Source: Sinomicrobium sp.
Lineage (GTDB): Bacteria > Bacteroidota > Bacteroidia > Flavobacteriales > Flavobacteriaceae
Assembly: GCA_029266035.1 (NCBI GenBank)
Contig: JAJUFH010000001.1
Location: 355,511-419,510, forward strand
Direction of reading: 5' to 3'
Length of the DNA stretch: 64,000 nucleotides
The notes under the pieces are model-generated. The model had not been told where the DNA came from. It worked only from the letters and a program-made list of their open reading frames with translations, and did no database searches. Shown one piece after another: positions 55,614 to 64,000 of the stretch; position 1 is the stretch's first letter; every line of letters starts with the position of its first letter. Made by a program: the position numbers and the translations under genes.

Positions 55614-57740
55614 TTAAGCTTCAACCCCTTTTGCTTTCTTAATCACTTCTTCAGCTATATTTGCCGGAGTTTCCGCATAGTGAGAGAATTCCATTGTAGA
55701 TGTAGCCCTACCAGACGACAAGGTACGCAAAGCTGTAACATATCCGAACATTTCAGATAGCGGTACAATTGCTTTAACCACTTTAGCCCCAGCTCTATCG
55801 TCCATATTGTTCACTTGTCCACGTCTACGGTTAAGGTCACCCACTATATCTCCCATATTCTCTTCCGGAGTCAGCACCTCCAGTTTCATCATAGGTTCCA
55901 TAAGCACAGCGCGAGCTGCTTTGGCAGCGACCTTATATCCCAACTTGGCAGCCAATTCAAAAGAAAGCGAATCGGAGTCAACGGCGTGGAAAGAACCATC
56001 CTTCAAAACAATCTTCATCGAATCCATCTCAAATCCAGCCAAAGGCCCGTTTTTCATGGCTTCTTTAAATCCTTTTTCTATAGAAGGAATGTATTCCTTA
56101 GGGATGTTACCACCTTTGATTTCATTTACAAATTCAAGCCCGGTTTTACCTTCTTCAGCAGGTTCCATAGTAAATACGATATCCGCAAATTTACCACGTC
56201 CACCAGTTTGTTTCTTGTAAACTTCTCTGTGATCTGCAGAAGCTGTAATAGCCTCTTTGTATTCCACCTGAGGTTGCCCTTGGTTTACTTCTACCTTAAA
56301 TTCTCTTCTAAGACGATCTACGATAACATCGAGGTGAAGTTCTCCCATTCCAGAAATAATAGTCTGTCCTGAAGCCTCATCAGTTTTAGCTTGGAAAGTC
56401 GGGTCCTCTTCCGACAACTTAGCAAGTGCCATACCCAATTTATCCACATCCGCTTTAGTTTTAGGCTCAACAGCTATACCGATTACCGGATCGGGGAAAT
56501 CCATACTTTCGAGAACGATTGGGTGTTTTTCATCACTCATCGTATCTCCAGTCTTGATATCCTTAAACCCTACCGCTGCACCGATATCTCCGGCAGAAAT
56601 AGAATCTATAGCATTCTGTTTATTGGAGTGCATTTGATAGATACGCGAAATACGTTCTTTTTTACCCGAACGGGTATTCAAAATATAAGACCCTGCATCG
56701 AGTTTTCCTGAGTAAGCTCTAAAAAACGCCAATCGTCCCACAAAGGGATCGGTCGCAATCTTAAATGCCAAAGCTGCAAAAGGACCGTTTACATCCGGTT
56801 TCCTAGAAATACTCTCTCCAGTATCTGGATGCGTTCCTTCTATATCTTCTTTATCCAGAGGAGAAGGCAAATACCTACACACTGCATCGAGCAGGAATTG
56901 CACCCCTTTATTCTTAAACGACGACCCACAAACCATAGGAATGATACTCATATCCATCACCGCTGCACGAAGCGCAGTGTGAATCTCATCCTCAGTAATA
57001 GAATTCTCGTCTTCGAAGAATTTCTCCATCAAAGCCTCATCGTATTCCGCAACAGCTTCGATCAAAGCGGCTCGGTATTCGTTTACCTCATCCTGCATAT
57101 CTGCAGGAATATCAACCACGTCGAAAGTAGACCCAAAGTTTTCATCGTGCCATACTACCGCTCTGTTTTTCACAAGGTCAACTACCCCCTTAAAATCAGC
57201 TTCATCTCCAATAGGAAGTACGATCGGCACTGCATTAGAACCCAGCATATCCTTCACCTGGCGACAAACTTCGAGGAAGTTAGCCCCCTGACGGTCCATC
57301 TTGTTTACAAATCCCATACGGGGCACTCTGTATTTATCTGCAAGCCTCCAGTTGGTTTCAGACTGTGGCTCCACACCATCTACCGCACTAAACAAAAAAA
57401 CCAATCCATCAAGAACCCTTAACGATCGGCTTACTTCCACGGTAAAATCAACGTGACCGGGAGTGTCTATAATATTGAAGTGATACGGTTTAGTCTCCGG
57501 AGTAGGCTGGGCATTTTCCATTGGAAAATTCCAAGTACAGGTCGTCGCAGCAGAGGTAATCGTAATCCCTCTTTCCTGCTCCTGCTCCATCCAGTCCATA
57601 GTCGCAGAACCATCGTGAGTTTCACCAAGTTTATGGCTCACTCCCGTATAGAACAAAATACGCTCGGTTGTAGTTGTTTTACCCGCGTCAATATGCGCAG
57701 CAATACCTATGTTTCTCGTGTATTTTAAATCTCTTCCCAT
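55614..57740 (-). CDS. fusA: Elongation factor G
   Basis: The 708-residue GTPase drives translocation. G1 is [15 protein letters not shown]3 is [14 protein letters not shown] and G4 is NKMD. Domains II-V follow, with [20 protein letters not shown] near the end. It lies between rpsG and rpsJ in the str operon. The length is normal. Confidence 0.97.
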   Translation of the reverse strand: MGRDLKYTRNIGIAAHIDAGKTTTTERILFYTGVSHKLGETHDGSATMDWMEQEQERGITITSAATTCTWNFPMENAQPTPETKPYHFNIIDTPGHVDFTVEVSRSLRVLDGLVFLFSAVDGVEPQSETNWRLADKYRVPRMGFVNKMDRQGANFLEVCRQVKDMLGSNAVPIVLPIGDEADFKGVVDLVKNRAVVWHDENFGSTFDVVDIPADMQDEVNEYRAALIEAVAEYDEALMEKFFEDENSITEDEIHTALRAAVMDMSIIPMVCGSSFKNKGVQFLLDAVCRYLPSPLDKEDIEGTHPDTGESISRKPDVNGPFAALAFKIATDPFVGRLAFFRAYSGKLDAGSYILNTRSGKKERISRIYQMHSNKQNAIDSISAGDIGAAVGFKDIKTGDTMSDEKHPIVLESMDFPDPVIGIAVEPKTKADVDKLGMALAKLSEEDPTFQAKTDEASGQTIISGMGELHLDVIVDRLRREFKVEVNQGQPQVEYKEAITASADHREVYKKQTGGRGKFADIVFTMEPAEEGKTGLEFVNEIKGGNIPKEYIPSIEKGFKEAMKNGPLAGFEMDSMKIVLKDGSFHAVDSDSLSFELAAKLGYKVAAKAARAVLMEPMMKLEVLTPEENMGDIVGDLNRRRGQVNNMDDRAGAKVVKAIVPLSEMFGYVTALRTLSSGRATSTMEFSHYAETPANIAEEVIKKAKGVEA

Positions 57741-57762
57741 TTGTTATTTTTGTTCTTAGCTA

Positions 57763-58239
57763 TTAAAACCTAAAGTGAGAGAATGCTTTATTCGCTTCCG
57801 CCATTTTGTGCGTATCGACCCTTTTCTTAACCGCAGCTCCTTCTTCTTTGGCTGCTGCCAGAATCTCAGCTGCCAGCTTCTGCGCCATAGCTTTCTCGTT
57901 TCTCTTACGGGCATAACCTATAAGCCACTTCATAGCCATAGACACTTTCCTATCCGGACGAATCTGCATCGGTATCTGGAAGGTAGCCCCACCTACACGA
58001 CGACTCCTCACCTCTACATGAGGCATCACATTAGACAATGCATCTTTCCAAATTTCCAAAGCAGACTTCTCTTCGTCTTGCTTCTTCTCATCTACGATGT
58101 CGATAGCATCGTAAAATATCTTAAACGCAACAGACTTCTTCCCATCCCACATCAAGTTGTTTACAAAACGAGTCACTAACTGATCGTTAAACCTTGGGTC
58201 TGGTAAAAGAGGCCTCTTTTTCGCCTTTCTTTTTCTCAT
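57763..58239 (-). CDS. rpsG: 30S ribosomal protein S7
   Basis: The 158-residue head protein ([40 protein letters not shown], ending AFSHFRF) nucleates the 30S head. It lies 94 bases after rpsL. Confidence 0.97.
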   Translation of the reverse strand: MRKRKAKKRPLLPDPRFNDQLVTRFVNNLMWDGKKSVAFKIFYDAIDIVDEKKQDEEKSALEIWKDALSNVMPHVEVRSRRVGGATFQIPMQIRPDRKVSMAMKWLIGYARKRNEKAMAQKLAAEILAAAKEEGAAVKKRVDTHKMAEANKAFSHFRF

Positions 58240-58333
58240 TTCTTTTCTTTAAATGTAATTCGACTTTAAACAAATACTCTCAGACAGAACACTAGCAACA
58301 CCATATCATATAGCATTACCTAGCACAGAACGA

Positions 58334-58714
58334 CTATTTTTTATCCTTGGGTCGTTTTGCTCCGTACTTCGATCTTCGCTGTGTTCTACCTTGTACTCCG
58401 GCAGTATCGAGCGCTCCGCGCACAATGTGATACCTTACACCGGGCAAGTCTTTTACCCTTCCACCTCTTACCAATACTATCGAGTGCTCCTGGAGGTTGT
58501 GTCCTTCACCGGGGATATAAGCGTTTACCTCACTACCATTTGTAAGACGAACACGCGCAACCTTACGCATTGCAGAGTTCGGCTTCTTAGGTGTAGTAGT
58601 GTAAACACGCGTACAAACCCCTCTTCTTTGAGGACACGAATCCAAAGCAACCGATTTACTCTTCTTGGTAATTCTGGTTCTTCCTTTTCGTACTAACTGT
58701 GAAATTGTTGGCAT
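58334..58714 (-). CDS. rpsL: 30S ribosomal protein S12
   Basis: The 126-residue decoding-centre protein begins [20 protein letters not shown] and carries [20 protein letters not shown] and [17 protein letters not shown]. The lysines linked to streptomycin sensitivity are present (K in TTPKKPN). It is the first gene of the ribosomal supercluster. Confidence 0.97.
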   Translation of the reverse strand: MPTISQLVRKGRTRITKKSKSVALDSCPQRRGVCTRVYTTTPKKPNSAMRKVARVRLTNGSEVNAYIPGEGHNLQEHSIVLVRGGRVKDLPGVRYHIVRGALDTAGVQGRTQRRSKYGAKRPKDKK

Positions 58715-58768
58715 AATTTACTTTACAAATAATGTTTATTTTAAACAAAGCCTCTTTTTAGAGGGTGG

Positions 58769-58798
58769 CAAAGGTAGAATTTTTTTCCAATTATTCAA
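58769..58798 (-). promoter_or_regulatory. Promoter of the ribosomal supercluster
   Basis: On the minus strand TTG (58796-58798), a 19-base spacer and TACCTTTG (58769-58776) match the flavobacterial consensus. The expected transcript start is near 58762, giving a leader of about 48 bases before rpsL. Confidence 0.65.
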
Positions 58799-59180
58799 AC
58801 TTAATCAATTAATTTTCTTTCATATATACAATTTAAAGCAGCCTCATATCCACAACCCCTCAGTCAAAGTGGTATCTCCTTTAAAATTTAACCAAAAACA
58901 GAGATCACACAACGCTATTTTAAATTAGACTTATCCTACAAAAAGCAGCGTTATTATCACAATATTAACAATCTTCAAATCCTTATGTTTGTAAAAATAT
59001 ATCAAACAAAATACCCTTCAATCGTTATTAATACACCATAAATACATGTAAAAATTACAAATCACACATTATTTAAATAAATAGACTACAAAAAAATAAT
59101 TTAATTAATCTCATCAATAAATTGTATTTGCGTTTTTTTTGCATATATTTAACACACTAATTCAAAATATTTATACAAAT
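58799..59180. other. AT-rich divergent region between rpsL and the SusC gene
   Basis: This strongly AT-rich stretch contains no gene that I can support. It should hold the SusC promoter, but I find no TTG-TAnnTTTG pair at good spacing on the plus strand. The open frame from TTG at 59139 only extends the SusC gene and is not needed. Confidence 0.5.
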
Positions 59181-62100
59181 ATGAGAACAAAAATCAGTTT
59201 AATCTTAACGTTGTTTCTAACGTTATCTGTGTATTCACTATCCTATACACAGGAAAAAACCGTCTCAGGTACGGTTAAAGACGCATCCGGACTGCCCCTC
59301 CCCGGAGCCAATGTATTGATTAAGGGCACCACTTCGGGGACTCAGACCGATTTTGACGGTAATTTCACTTTAACTGCAAGTGAAGGACAAACCTTAGTGA
59401 TTTCTTATATCGGGATGAAAACTCAAGAAGTACTAATAGGTGCTTCGTCAAATATATCCGTAGTCTTGGAAGAAGATGCTGAAAACCTCGAAGAGGTTGT
59501 TGTGACAGCTTTGGGGATTACGCGGGAAAAGAAATCATTAGGATATGCTACACAAGAAGTAGAAGGTGATGATGTTGCCACAGTACCTTCTGCTAACTTT
59601 GCAAATGCCCTTTCCGGTAAAGCGGCTGGTGTTCGTATAAGCCCATCGGGGACTATGGGCGGTTCTACCAATGTAATCATTCGGGGAAGTTCGTCTCTCA
59701 CCGGTAACAACCAAGCATTATTTGTTATAGACGGTACACCTATTGGAAACAGCACTTTCAACTCCACAACCCAAATGGAGGGTGGTGGAGGCTATGATTA
59801 TGGAAACGCCGCTTCCGACATCAACCCCGATGATATCGCTTCGATAAACATATTGAAAGGCGCAGCTGCAACTGCTTTGTACGGAGCGCGAGCAGCCAAT
59901 GGCGCTATTATCATCGAAACAAAAAAAGGGAAGAAACAAAAAGGTATTGGAGTTACAGTACGTTCTTCTATAACCGCCTCCAAAGTCGATAAAGAAACAC
60001 TTCCAGTATATCAAAATAAATATGGTGCTGGATACTCTCCCGGTTATGACACCGGAGATGGATTCTGGTTATTTGATATTGATGGAGATGGTATAGATGA
60101 AACAACTACTCCTTTTACAGCTGACGCATCATACGGTGCAGCTTTTGACCCAAGCCGCATGGTTTATCAATGGAATTCTATATACCCGCAACTGGGAGAC
60201 ACCTATATGCAACCCACTCCTTGGGTAGCCGGAAAGCACACTCCAAACGATATATGGGAAACAGGAGTAACCTCTATTAATTCTGTCGCTCTAGACGGAG
60301 GATCCGAAAAAAGCACCTTTAGATTAAGCGCTACCAATTTTAATCAAAACGGAAACCTCCCAAATAGTAATATAAAACGAAATACTTTAAAATTCAGTGG
60401 ATCTCACGACTTTACTGACAAGTTTTCGGCTAATGCCAATATTACATACACCAAGTCGAGCGGAAAAGGGCGATACGGTACGGGATATGACTCAGAAAAC
60501 CCCATGCAACAATTTCGTCAGTGGTGGCAAAACAACATTGATATCTACGATCAACGCGATGCGTATTTCAAAACCAGGGAAAACATTACATGGAACCCCA
60601 ACAGCCCTGAAAATCTCGCTCCCATATATTCCGACAACCCGTATTGGACGCGTTACGAAAATTATCAAACCGACTCTCGTAACAGATATTTCGGGAATCT
60701 CAATCTAAACTATAAAATAAATGACGTATTTAGTATTATGGGGAGATTCTCTTTCGACACCTATGAAGAATTACGTGAAGAAAGACGAAATGTAGGTAGT
60801 TCAGGTGTTTCCGGATATAGGAGGTACAACAATAGCGTAAGTGAGTACAACTACGATCTCATTCTCAGTTTTAACAAAGATCTCACAGAAGACCTCAACT
60901 TAGACGGAAATATAGGTTGGAACCTAAGGAGAAATGACGTGAACAATATTGACGCACAAACTAATGGCGGACTGAACATTCCAGGACTGTTTAGTCTCCA
61001 AAATAGCGCGAGTCCAATGGAAGCTCCGGTAGAATACGAAGCAACTTCTATGCTCGATGGTATTTACGGTCGTGTTAGTTTAGGATATAAGGGTACTTAC
61101 TATTTGGAAGGAACCTTGAGAAGGGACCGTTCATCAACACTTCCTCGAGACAATAATACATTCTATTACCCTTCTATCTCTGGAAGTGTTTTGTTGTCTA
61201 ACCTTATCGACGCTCAATGGGTAAACTTTCTCAAGGTTCGTGCCAACTATGCAGAAGTTGGTAACGACACCGATCCTTTTAGATTAATCAACACCTATAC
61301 GGTGAGCTTACCATTTGGCGGAGCTCCTATAGCAAGTAACACCAATACTTTAGGAGTTAACGACATGTTCAATTCCGACCTGAAGCCTGAGCGTTCTAAA
61401 TCGTATGAATTTGGTGTGGAATCTAATTTTTTCGACAACAGAGTTAGCCTTAATTTCTCTTACTATCACACAAAAACAACAGATCTGATCACACAGGTTC
61501 CTGTTTCTAGATCTACCGGATTCAACAACAAATGGCTGAATGCAGGATCTCTTGAAAACAAAGGGGTAGAGCTAATGCTCAACCTGACTCCAATAAAAAC
61601 TACCGATTTTAATTGGGATATGACTATTAACTGGTCTAAAAACAAAAGTGAGATTCTCAACCTTACCGAAGGTATTGTCAATCTTCAACTCGCCAGTTTA
61701 CAAGGAGGTGTTTCTATAAATGCTACACCGGGACAGCCCTATGGTTCCATAAGAGGTTCAGATTATATATACGACGATAATGGCAACCGAATTGTAGGTG
61801 CGGATGGCTATTATCTTACATCCAGCACTAACAACGAAATCATAGGAAATATTCAACCCGACTGGATAGGTGGGGTTAGAAACTCGTTTAAATACAAAAA
61901 CCTAAACTTAAGCTTCCTGATCGACGTACAACACGGAGGGGATATATTCTCATTAGATACTTGGTATGGTTTTGCAACCGGACTGTACGACAGGACTGCA
62001 GCTAATAATGATTTAGGAAATCCGATGCGAAATTCTCTGGCAGACGGAGGTGGTGTAATTCTACCCGGAGTAACAGAAAGTGGAGATGAAAACACGGTCA

Positions 62101-62417
62101 GAATACCTGTTGAAACCTCCAGTCAAAGTCCTTATGGCTACACCAACGACGCCAACAAAGGACATGTATACGACGCTTCCTTTGTCAAATTGAGAGAAGT
62201 AAGCCTCGGATACACTTTCTCCGACAAAATATTAGAGTCAACTCCGTTCACAGGAGCCTCGATTTCTCTTATCGGAAGAAACCTCTGGATCATTCATAAA
62301 AACCTACCTTACTCCGACCCCGAAGCGGGACTCAGTGCAGGTAATATCCAAGGATATCAATCCGGAGCACACCCAGCAATTAAAGAAATAGGAGCTAGTA
62401 TTAAGTTTAATTTCTAA
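59181..62417 (+). CDS. SusC/RagA-family TonB-linked outer-membrane transporter
   Basis: The 1078-residue protein has a signal peptide (MRTKISLILTLFLTLSVYSL), an N-terminal carboxypeptidase-like domain (VSGTVKDASGLPLPGANVLI), a TonB-box/plug region (LEEVVVTALGITREKKSLGY) and a plug with SGKAAGVRISPSGTMGG and ILKGAAATALYGARAANGAI. A 22-strand barrel follows, ending in ASIKFNF. It imports an oligomer with the SusD-like lipoprotein encoded 7 bases downstream. ATG at 59181 puts the signal peptide first. The substrate is unknown because no glycosidase or peptidase gene is in view. Confidence 0.95.
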   Translation: MRTKISLILTLFLTLSVYSLSYTQEKTVSGTVKDASGLPLPGANVLIKGTTSGTQTDFDGNFTLTASEGQTLVISYIGMKTQEVLIGASSNISVVLEEDAENLEEVVVTALGITREKKSLGYATQEVEGDDVATVPSANFANALSGKAAGVRISPSGTMGGSTNVIIRGSSSLTGNNQALFVIDGTPIGNSTFNSTTQMEGGGGYDYGNAASDINPDDIASINILKGAAATALYGARAANGAIIIETKKGKKQKGIGVTVRSSITASKVDKETLPVYQNKYGAGYSPGYDTGDGFWLFDIDGDGIDETTTPFTADASYGAAFDPSRMVYQWNSIYPQLGDTYMQPTPWVAGKHTPNDIWETGVTSINSVALDGGSEKSTFRLSATNFNQNGNLPNSNIKRNTLKFSGSHDFTDKFSANANITYTKSSGKGRYGTGYDSENPMQQFRQWWQNNIDIYDQRDAYFKTRENITWNPNSPENLAPIYSDNPYWTRYENYQTDSRNRYFGNLNLNYKINDVFSIMGRFSFDTYEELREERRNVGSSGVSGYRRYNNSVSEYNYDLILSFNKDLTEDLNLDGNIGWNLRRNDVNNIDAQTNGGLNIPGLFSLQNSASPMEAPVEYEATSMLDGIYGRVSLGYKGTYYLEGTLRRDRSSTLPRDNNTFYYPSISGSVLLSNLIDAQWVNFLKVRANYAEVGNDTDPFRLINTYTVSLPFGGAPIASNTNTLGVNDMFNSDLKPERSKSYEFGVESNFFDNRVSLNFSYYHTKTTDLITQVPVSRSTGFNNKWLNAGSLENKGVELMLNLTPIKTTDFNWDMTINWSKNKSEILNLTEGIVNLQLASLQGGVSINATPGQPYGSIRGSDYIYDDNGNRIVGADGYYLTSSTNNEIIGNIQPDWIGGVRNSFKYKNLNLSFLIDVQHGGDIFSLDTWYGFATGLYDRTAANNDLGNPMRNSLADGGGVILPGVTESGDENTVRIPVETSSQSPYGYTNDANKGHVYDASFVKLREVSLGYTFSDKILESTPFTGASISLIGRNLWIIHKNLPYSDPEAGLSAGNIQGYQSGAHPAIKEIGASIKFNF

Positions 62418-62424
62418 AAAAACA

Positions 62425-63882
62425 ATGATGAAGAAATATATTTTAATAACATTAGTTGCAGTCGGACTATACGCTTGTAGCGATGACAAATATGAGGACT
62501 ACAATATTGATGGCAAAAATCCGCCAGAAGTGTCTGCCGACTACCTTTTTACTGCAGCGACCAAAAGCTTGAGTGACCAAATGGCTACACCCAATGTCAA
62601 TCTGAACATCTTTCGCTTCGTAGCCCAGTATTTGACATCGACAGAATATCTCGAAGAACCGAATTACGATCTTACAGGTCGTAACATTCCCGGAGGACAA
62701 TGGGAAAGATTATCGCAAAGGGTTTTGTTCAATCTCAAGAACGCTAGTGAGAATATTGACAACAATTTGGTGATATCTGAAACCCAATTGACAGAGGAAG
62801 AAGTAGCAGCTAGAAAAGCACAAATAGAAGTCCTAATGGTGTACACCTGGCAGGTTATGGTCGACACCTTCGGGAACATCCCCTATTCAGAAGCATTGGA
62901 CATCAACAACACCTTGCCAGTTTACGATGACGCGGCTACTATCTATGAAGATCTAATTAATCGTCTTATTGCGATTAACAGCGATTTTGACGCGGCTCAA
63001 GGTTTTGAAACAGCCGATGTGCTGTACAACGGAGATATGCAGAAGTGGAAAAAATTCTCCAATTCACTACTACTCCGACTCGGTATGAGACTCGCTGATG
63101 TTAATCCCAGCCTTGCACAAACAGCAGTAGAAGCTGCCGTAGCCAACGGTGTTTTCGAATCTAATGCCGACAATGCCCTTATTCACTACGAAAGTCTTCC
63201 TACTAACTCCAATCCGTTATGGCAAAACCTAATACAAAGCGGTAGATCGGATTATGTTGCAGCAAACACTTTGGTTGATTATATGAACGACTTAAACGAC
63301 CCGAGAAGACCTATTTACTTTGATGACAATCTAGACGGAGGCATATATGTTGGTGGTGTATATGGTGATTCTAATACATTTGCCAACTTCAGCCATATGG
63401 GAGAAGATTTTGTTAATCCGGAACACCCAGCAATATTATTGGATTATGCTGAAGTAGAATTTCTACTAGCCGAAGCTGCAGAACGCGGTATTGGCAGTGT
63501 TACTGGAGCAGCAAATCACTACAATGAAGCAATTACTGCATCAATAACGTTTTGGGGAGGTACAACCGATGATGCCAATGATTATATAGCACAAACAGAT
63601 GTGGCTTATTCATCTGCAGATTGGAAAGAAAAAATAGGTCTACAATTCTGGATTGCCATGTATGACAATCCCACTGAAGGCTGGAGCGTTTGGCGAAAAT
63701 ACGATGCCCCCACTCTAAACCTACCTGCAGATAGCGGAAATCCTATTCCTCTTCGCTACACCTATCCTGTAGATGAACAAAACCTCAACCCTGATAACCG
63801 AGAAGCAGCTGCAGCCGCTATCGGAGGTGACGAACAACAAACACCCATTTTCTGGGATGTACATTCATTGCTGTCCCATTAA
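62425..63882 (+). CDS. SusD/RagB-family nutrient-binding lipoprotein
   Basis: The 485-residue lipoprotein (lipobox GLYAC, C18, followed by SDDKYEDY) is the lid of the SusC transporter on the cell surface. The pattern fits the SusD-like group with TPR-type helices: YLFTAATKSLSDQMATPNVN, WQVMVDTFGNIPYSEALD, NSLLLRLGMRLADVNPSLAQ and LLDYAEVEFLLAEAAERG, with the end at NREAAAAAIGGDEQQTPIFW. The start is ATG at 62425 or 62428. It is probably co-transcribed with the SusC gene. The substrate is unknown. Confidence 0.93.
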   Translation: MMKKYILITLVAVGLYACSDDKYEDYNIDGKNPPEVSADYLFTAATKSLSDQMATPNVNLNIFRFVAQYLTSTEYLEEPNYDLTGRNIPGGQWERLSQRVLFNLKNASENIDNNLVISETQLTEEEVAARKAQIEVLMVYTWQVMVDTFGNIPYSEALDINNTLPVYDDAATIYEDLINRLIAINSDFDAAQGFETADVLYNGDMQKWKKFSNSLLLRLGMRLADVNPSLAQTAVEAAVANGVFESNADNALIHYESLPTNSNPLWQNLIQSGRSDYVAANTLVDYMNDLNDPRRPIYFDDNLDGGIYVGGVYGDSNTFANFSHMGEDFVNPEHPAILLDYAEVEFLLAEAAERGIGSVTGAANHYNEAITASITFWGGTTDDANDYIAQTDVAYSSADWKEKIGLQFWIAMYDNPTEGWSVWRKYDAPTLNLPADSGNPIPLRYTYPVDEQNLNPDNREAAAAAIGGDEQQTPIFWDVHSLLSH

Positions 63883-64000
63883 AATTCACCAACACAACTG
63901 TTTATGTTTGTATTACAGTGATTTACATATAATTTTCAAGTGAACGGACTTCAATTCATGAACTTGTAATTCAAAATTCAAAAGTGCGTTTTGGACATTC
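63883..64000. other. Non-coding end of the window
   Basis: After the SusD stop there are 118 bases of AT-rich DNA. No terminator hairpin or start of a further gene can be supported. Confidence 0.4.

Noticed and set aside
58799..59180. The AT-rich region was considered as a replication origin.
   Set aside because: No DnaA-box cluster and no dnaA or dnaN neighbour; high AT content alone is normal for a divergent promoter region here.

Overview
The window looks like chromosome of a Bacteroidota member, most likely a gliding-lineage Flavobacteriaceae. The signs are a SusC/SusD pair, the gliding lipoprotein GldJ, the type IX secretion (T9SS) barrel PorV, many lipoproteins with an acidic stretch after the lipobox cysteine, promoters of the TTG-N19-TAnnTTTG type, and the gene order rpsL...rplQ-carA-eno. 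No CRISPR array, phage gene, transposase or rRNA gene is visible.

Layout. 1-8.3 kb: end of a secreted-protein gene, the pyruvate dehydrogenase genes pdhA-pdhC, cdd and porV on the minus strand, then gldJ and murF on the plus strand. 8.4-11.1 kb: a TetR regulator, an SDR oxidoreductase, a small NTF2-like protein and a beta-carbonic anhydrase. 11.5-17.5 kb: a complete RND efflux operon (MFP, pump, outer-membrane factor) on the minus strand. 17.9-26.5 kb: an accessory block of co-oriented surface lipoproteins and outer-membrane proteins: a Kelch protein, two lipocalin-like paralogues, a leucine-rich-repeat protein, an OmpA-domain protein, three tandem WKNG-repeat beta-propeller lipoproteins plus the remnant of a fourth, and a beta-barrel. 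Several of these genes are broken or marginal: an in-frame stop, a poly-A tract of the wrong length, a frameshift and a truncated remnant. 26.9-28.3 kb: an AT-richer HTH/nucleotidyltransferase pair preceded by twin palindromes, which looks like a toxin-antitoxin-like unit. 28.4-30.2 kb: tRNA-Arg(CCT), a small barrel, an octamer minisatellite, dispersed-repeat remnants and two identical tRNA-Asn genes. 30.2-38.1 kb: rseP, thyA and a second RND efflux operon. 38.5-58.8 kb: eno, carA and the str-S10-spc-alpha ribosomal supercluster on the minus strand, with fusA, secY, infA and rpoA. 59.2-64 kb: a SusC/SusD uptake pair.

How the genes work together. PorV and GldJ belong to T9SS and gliding, but the sortase gene porU, which sits between them in Flavobacterium johnsoniae, is missing here. 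The two RND operons are each self-sufficient tripartite pumps and share a 12-base motif upstream. The ribosomal supercluster begins at a well-formed flavobacterial promoter near 58.77-58.80 kb and ends at a hairpin after rplQ. The lipoprotein block looks like a fast-evolving surface repertoire in which blades and whole genes are duplicated and lost.

The two strongest leads for something undescribed are the propeller-lipoprotein array with 7, 7 and 4 blades plus its remnant (22.8-25.9 kb), and the HTH/NTase operon with duplicated operators (26.95-28.24 kb). All functions come from reading motifs by eye; no database search was run.
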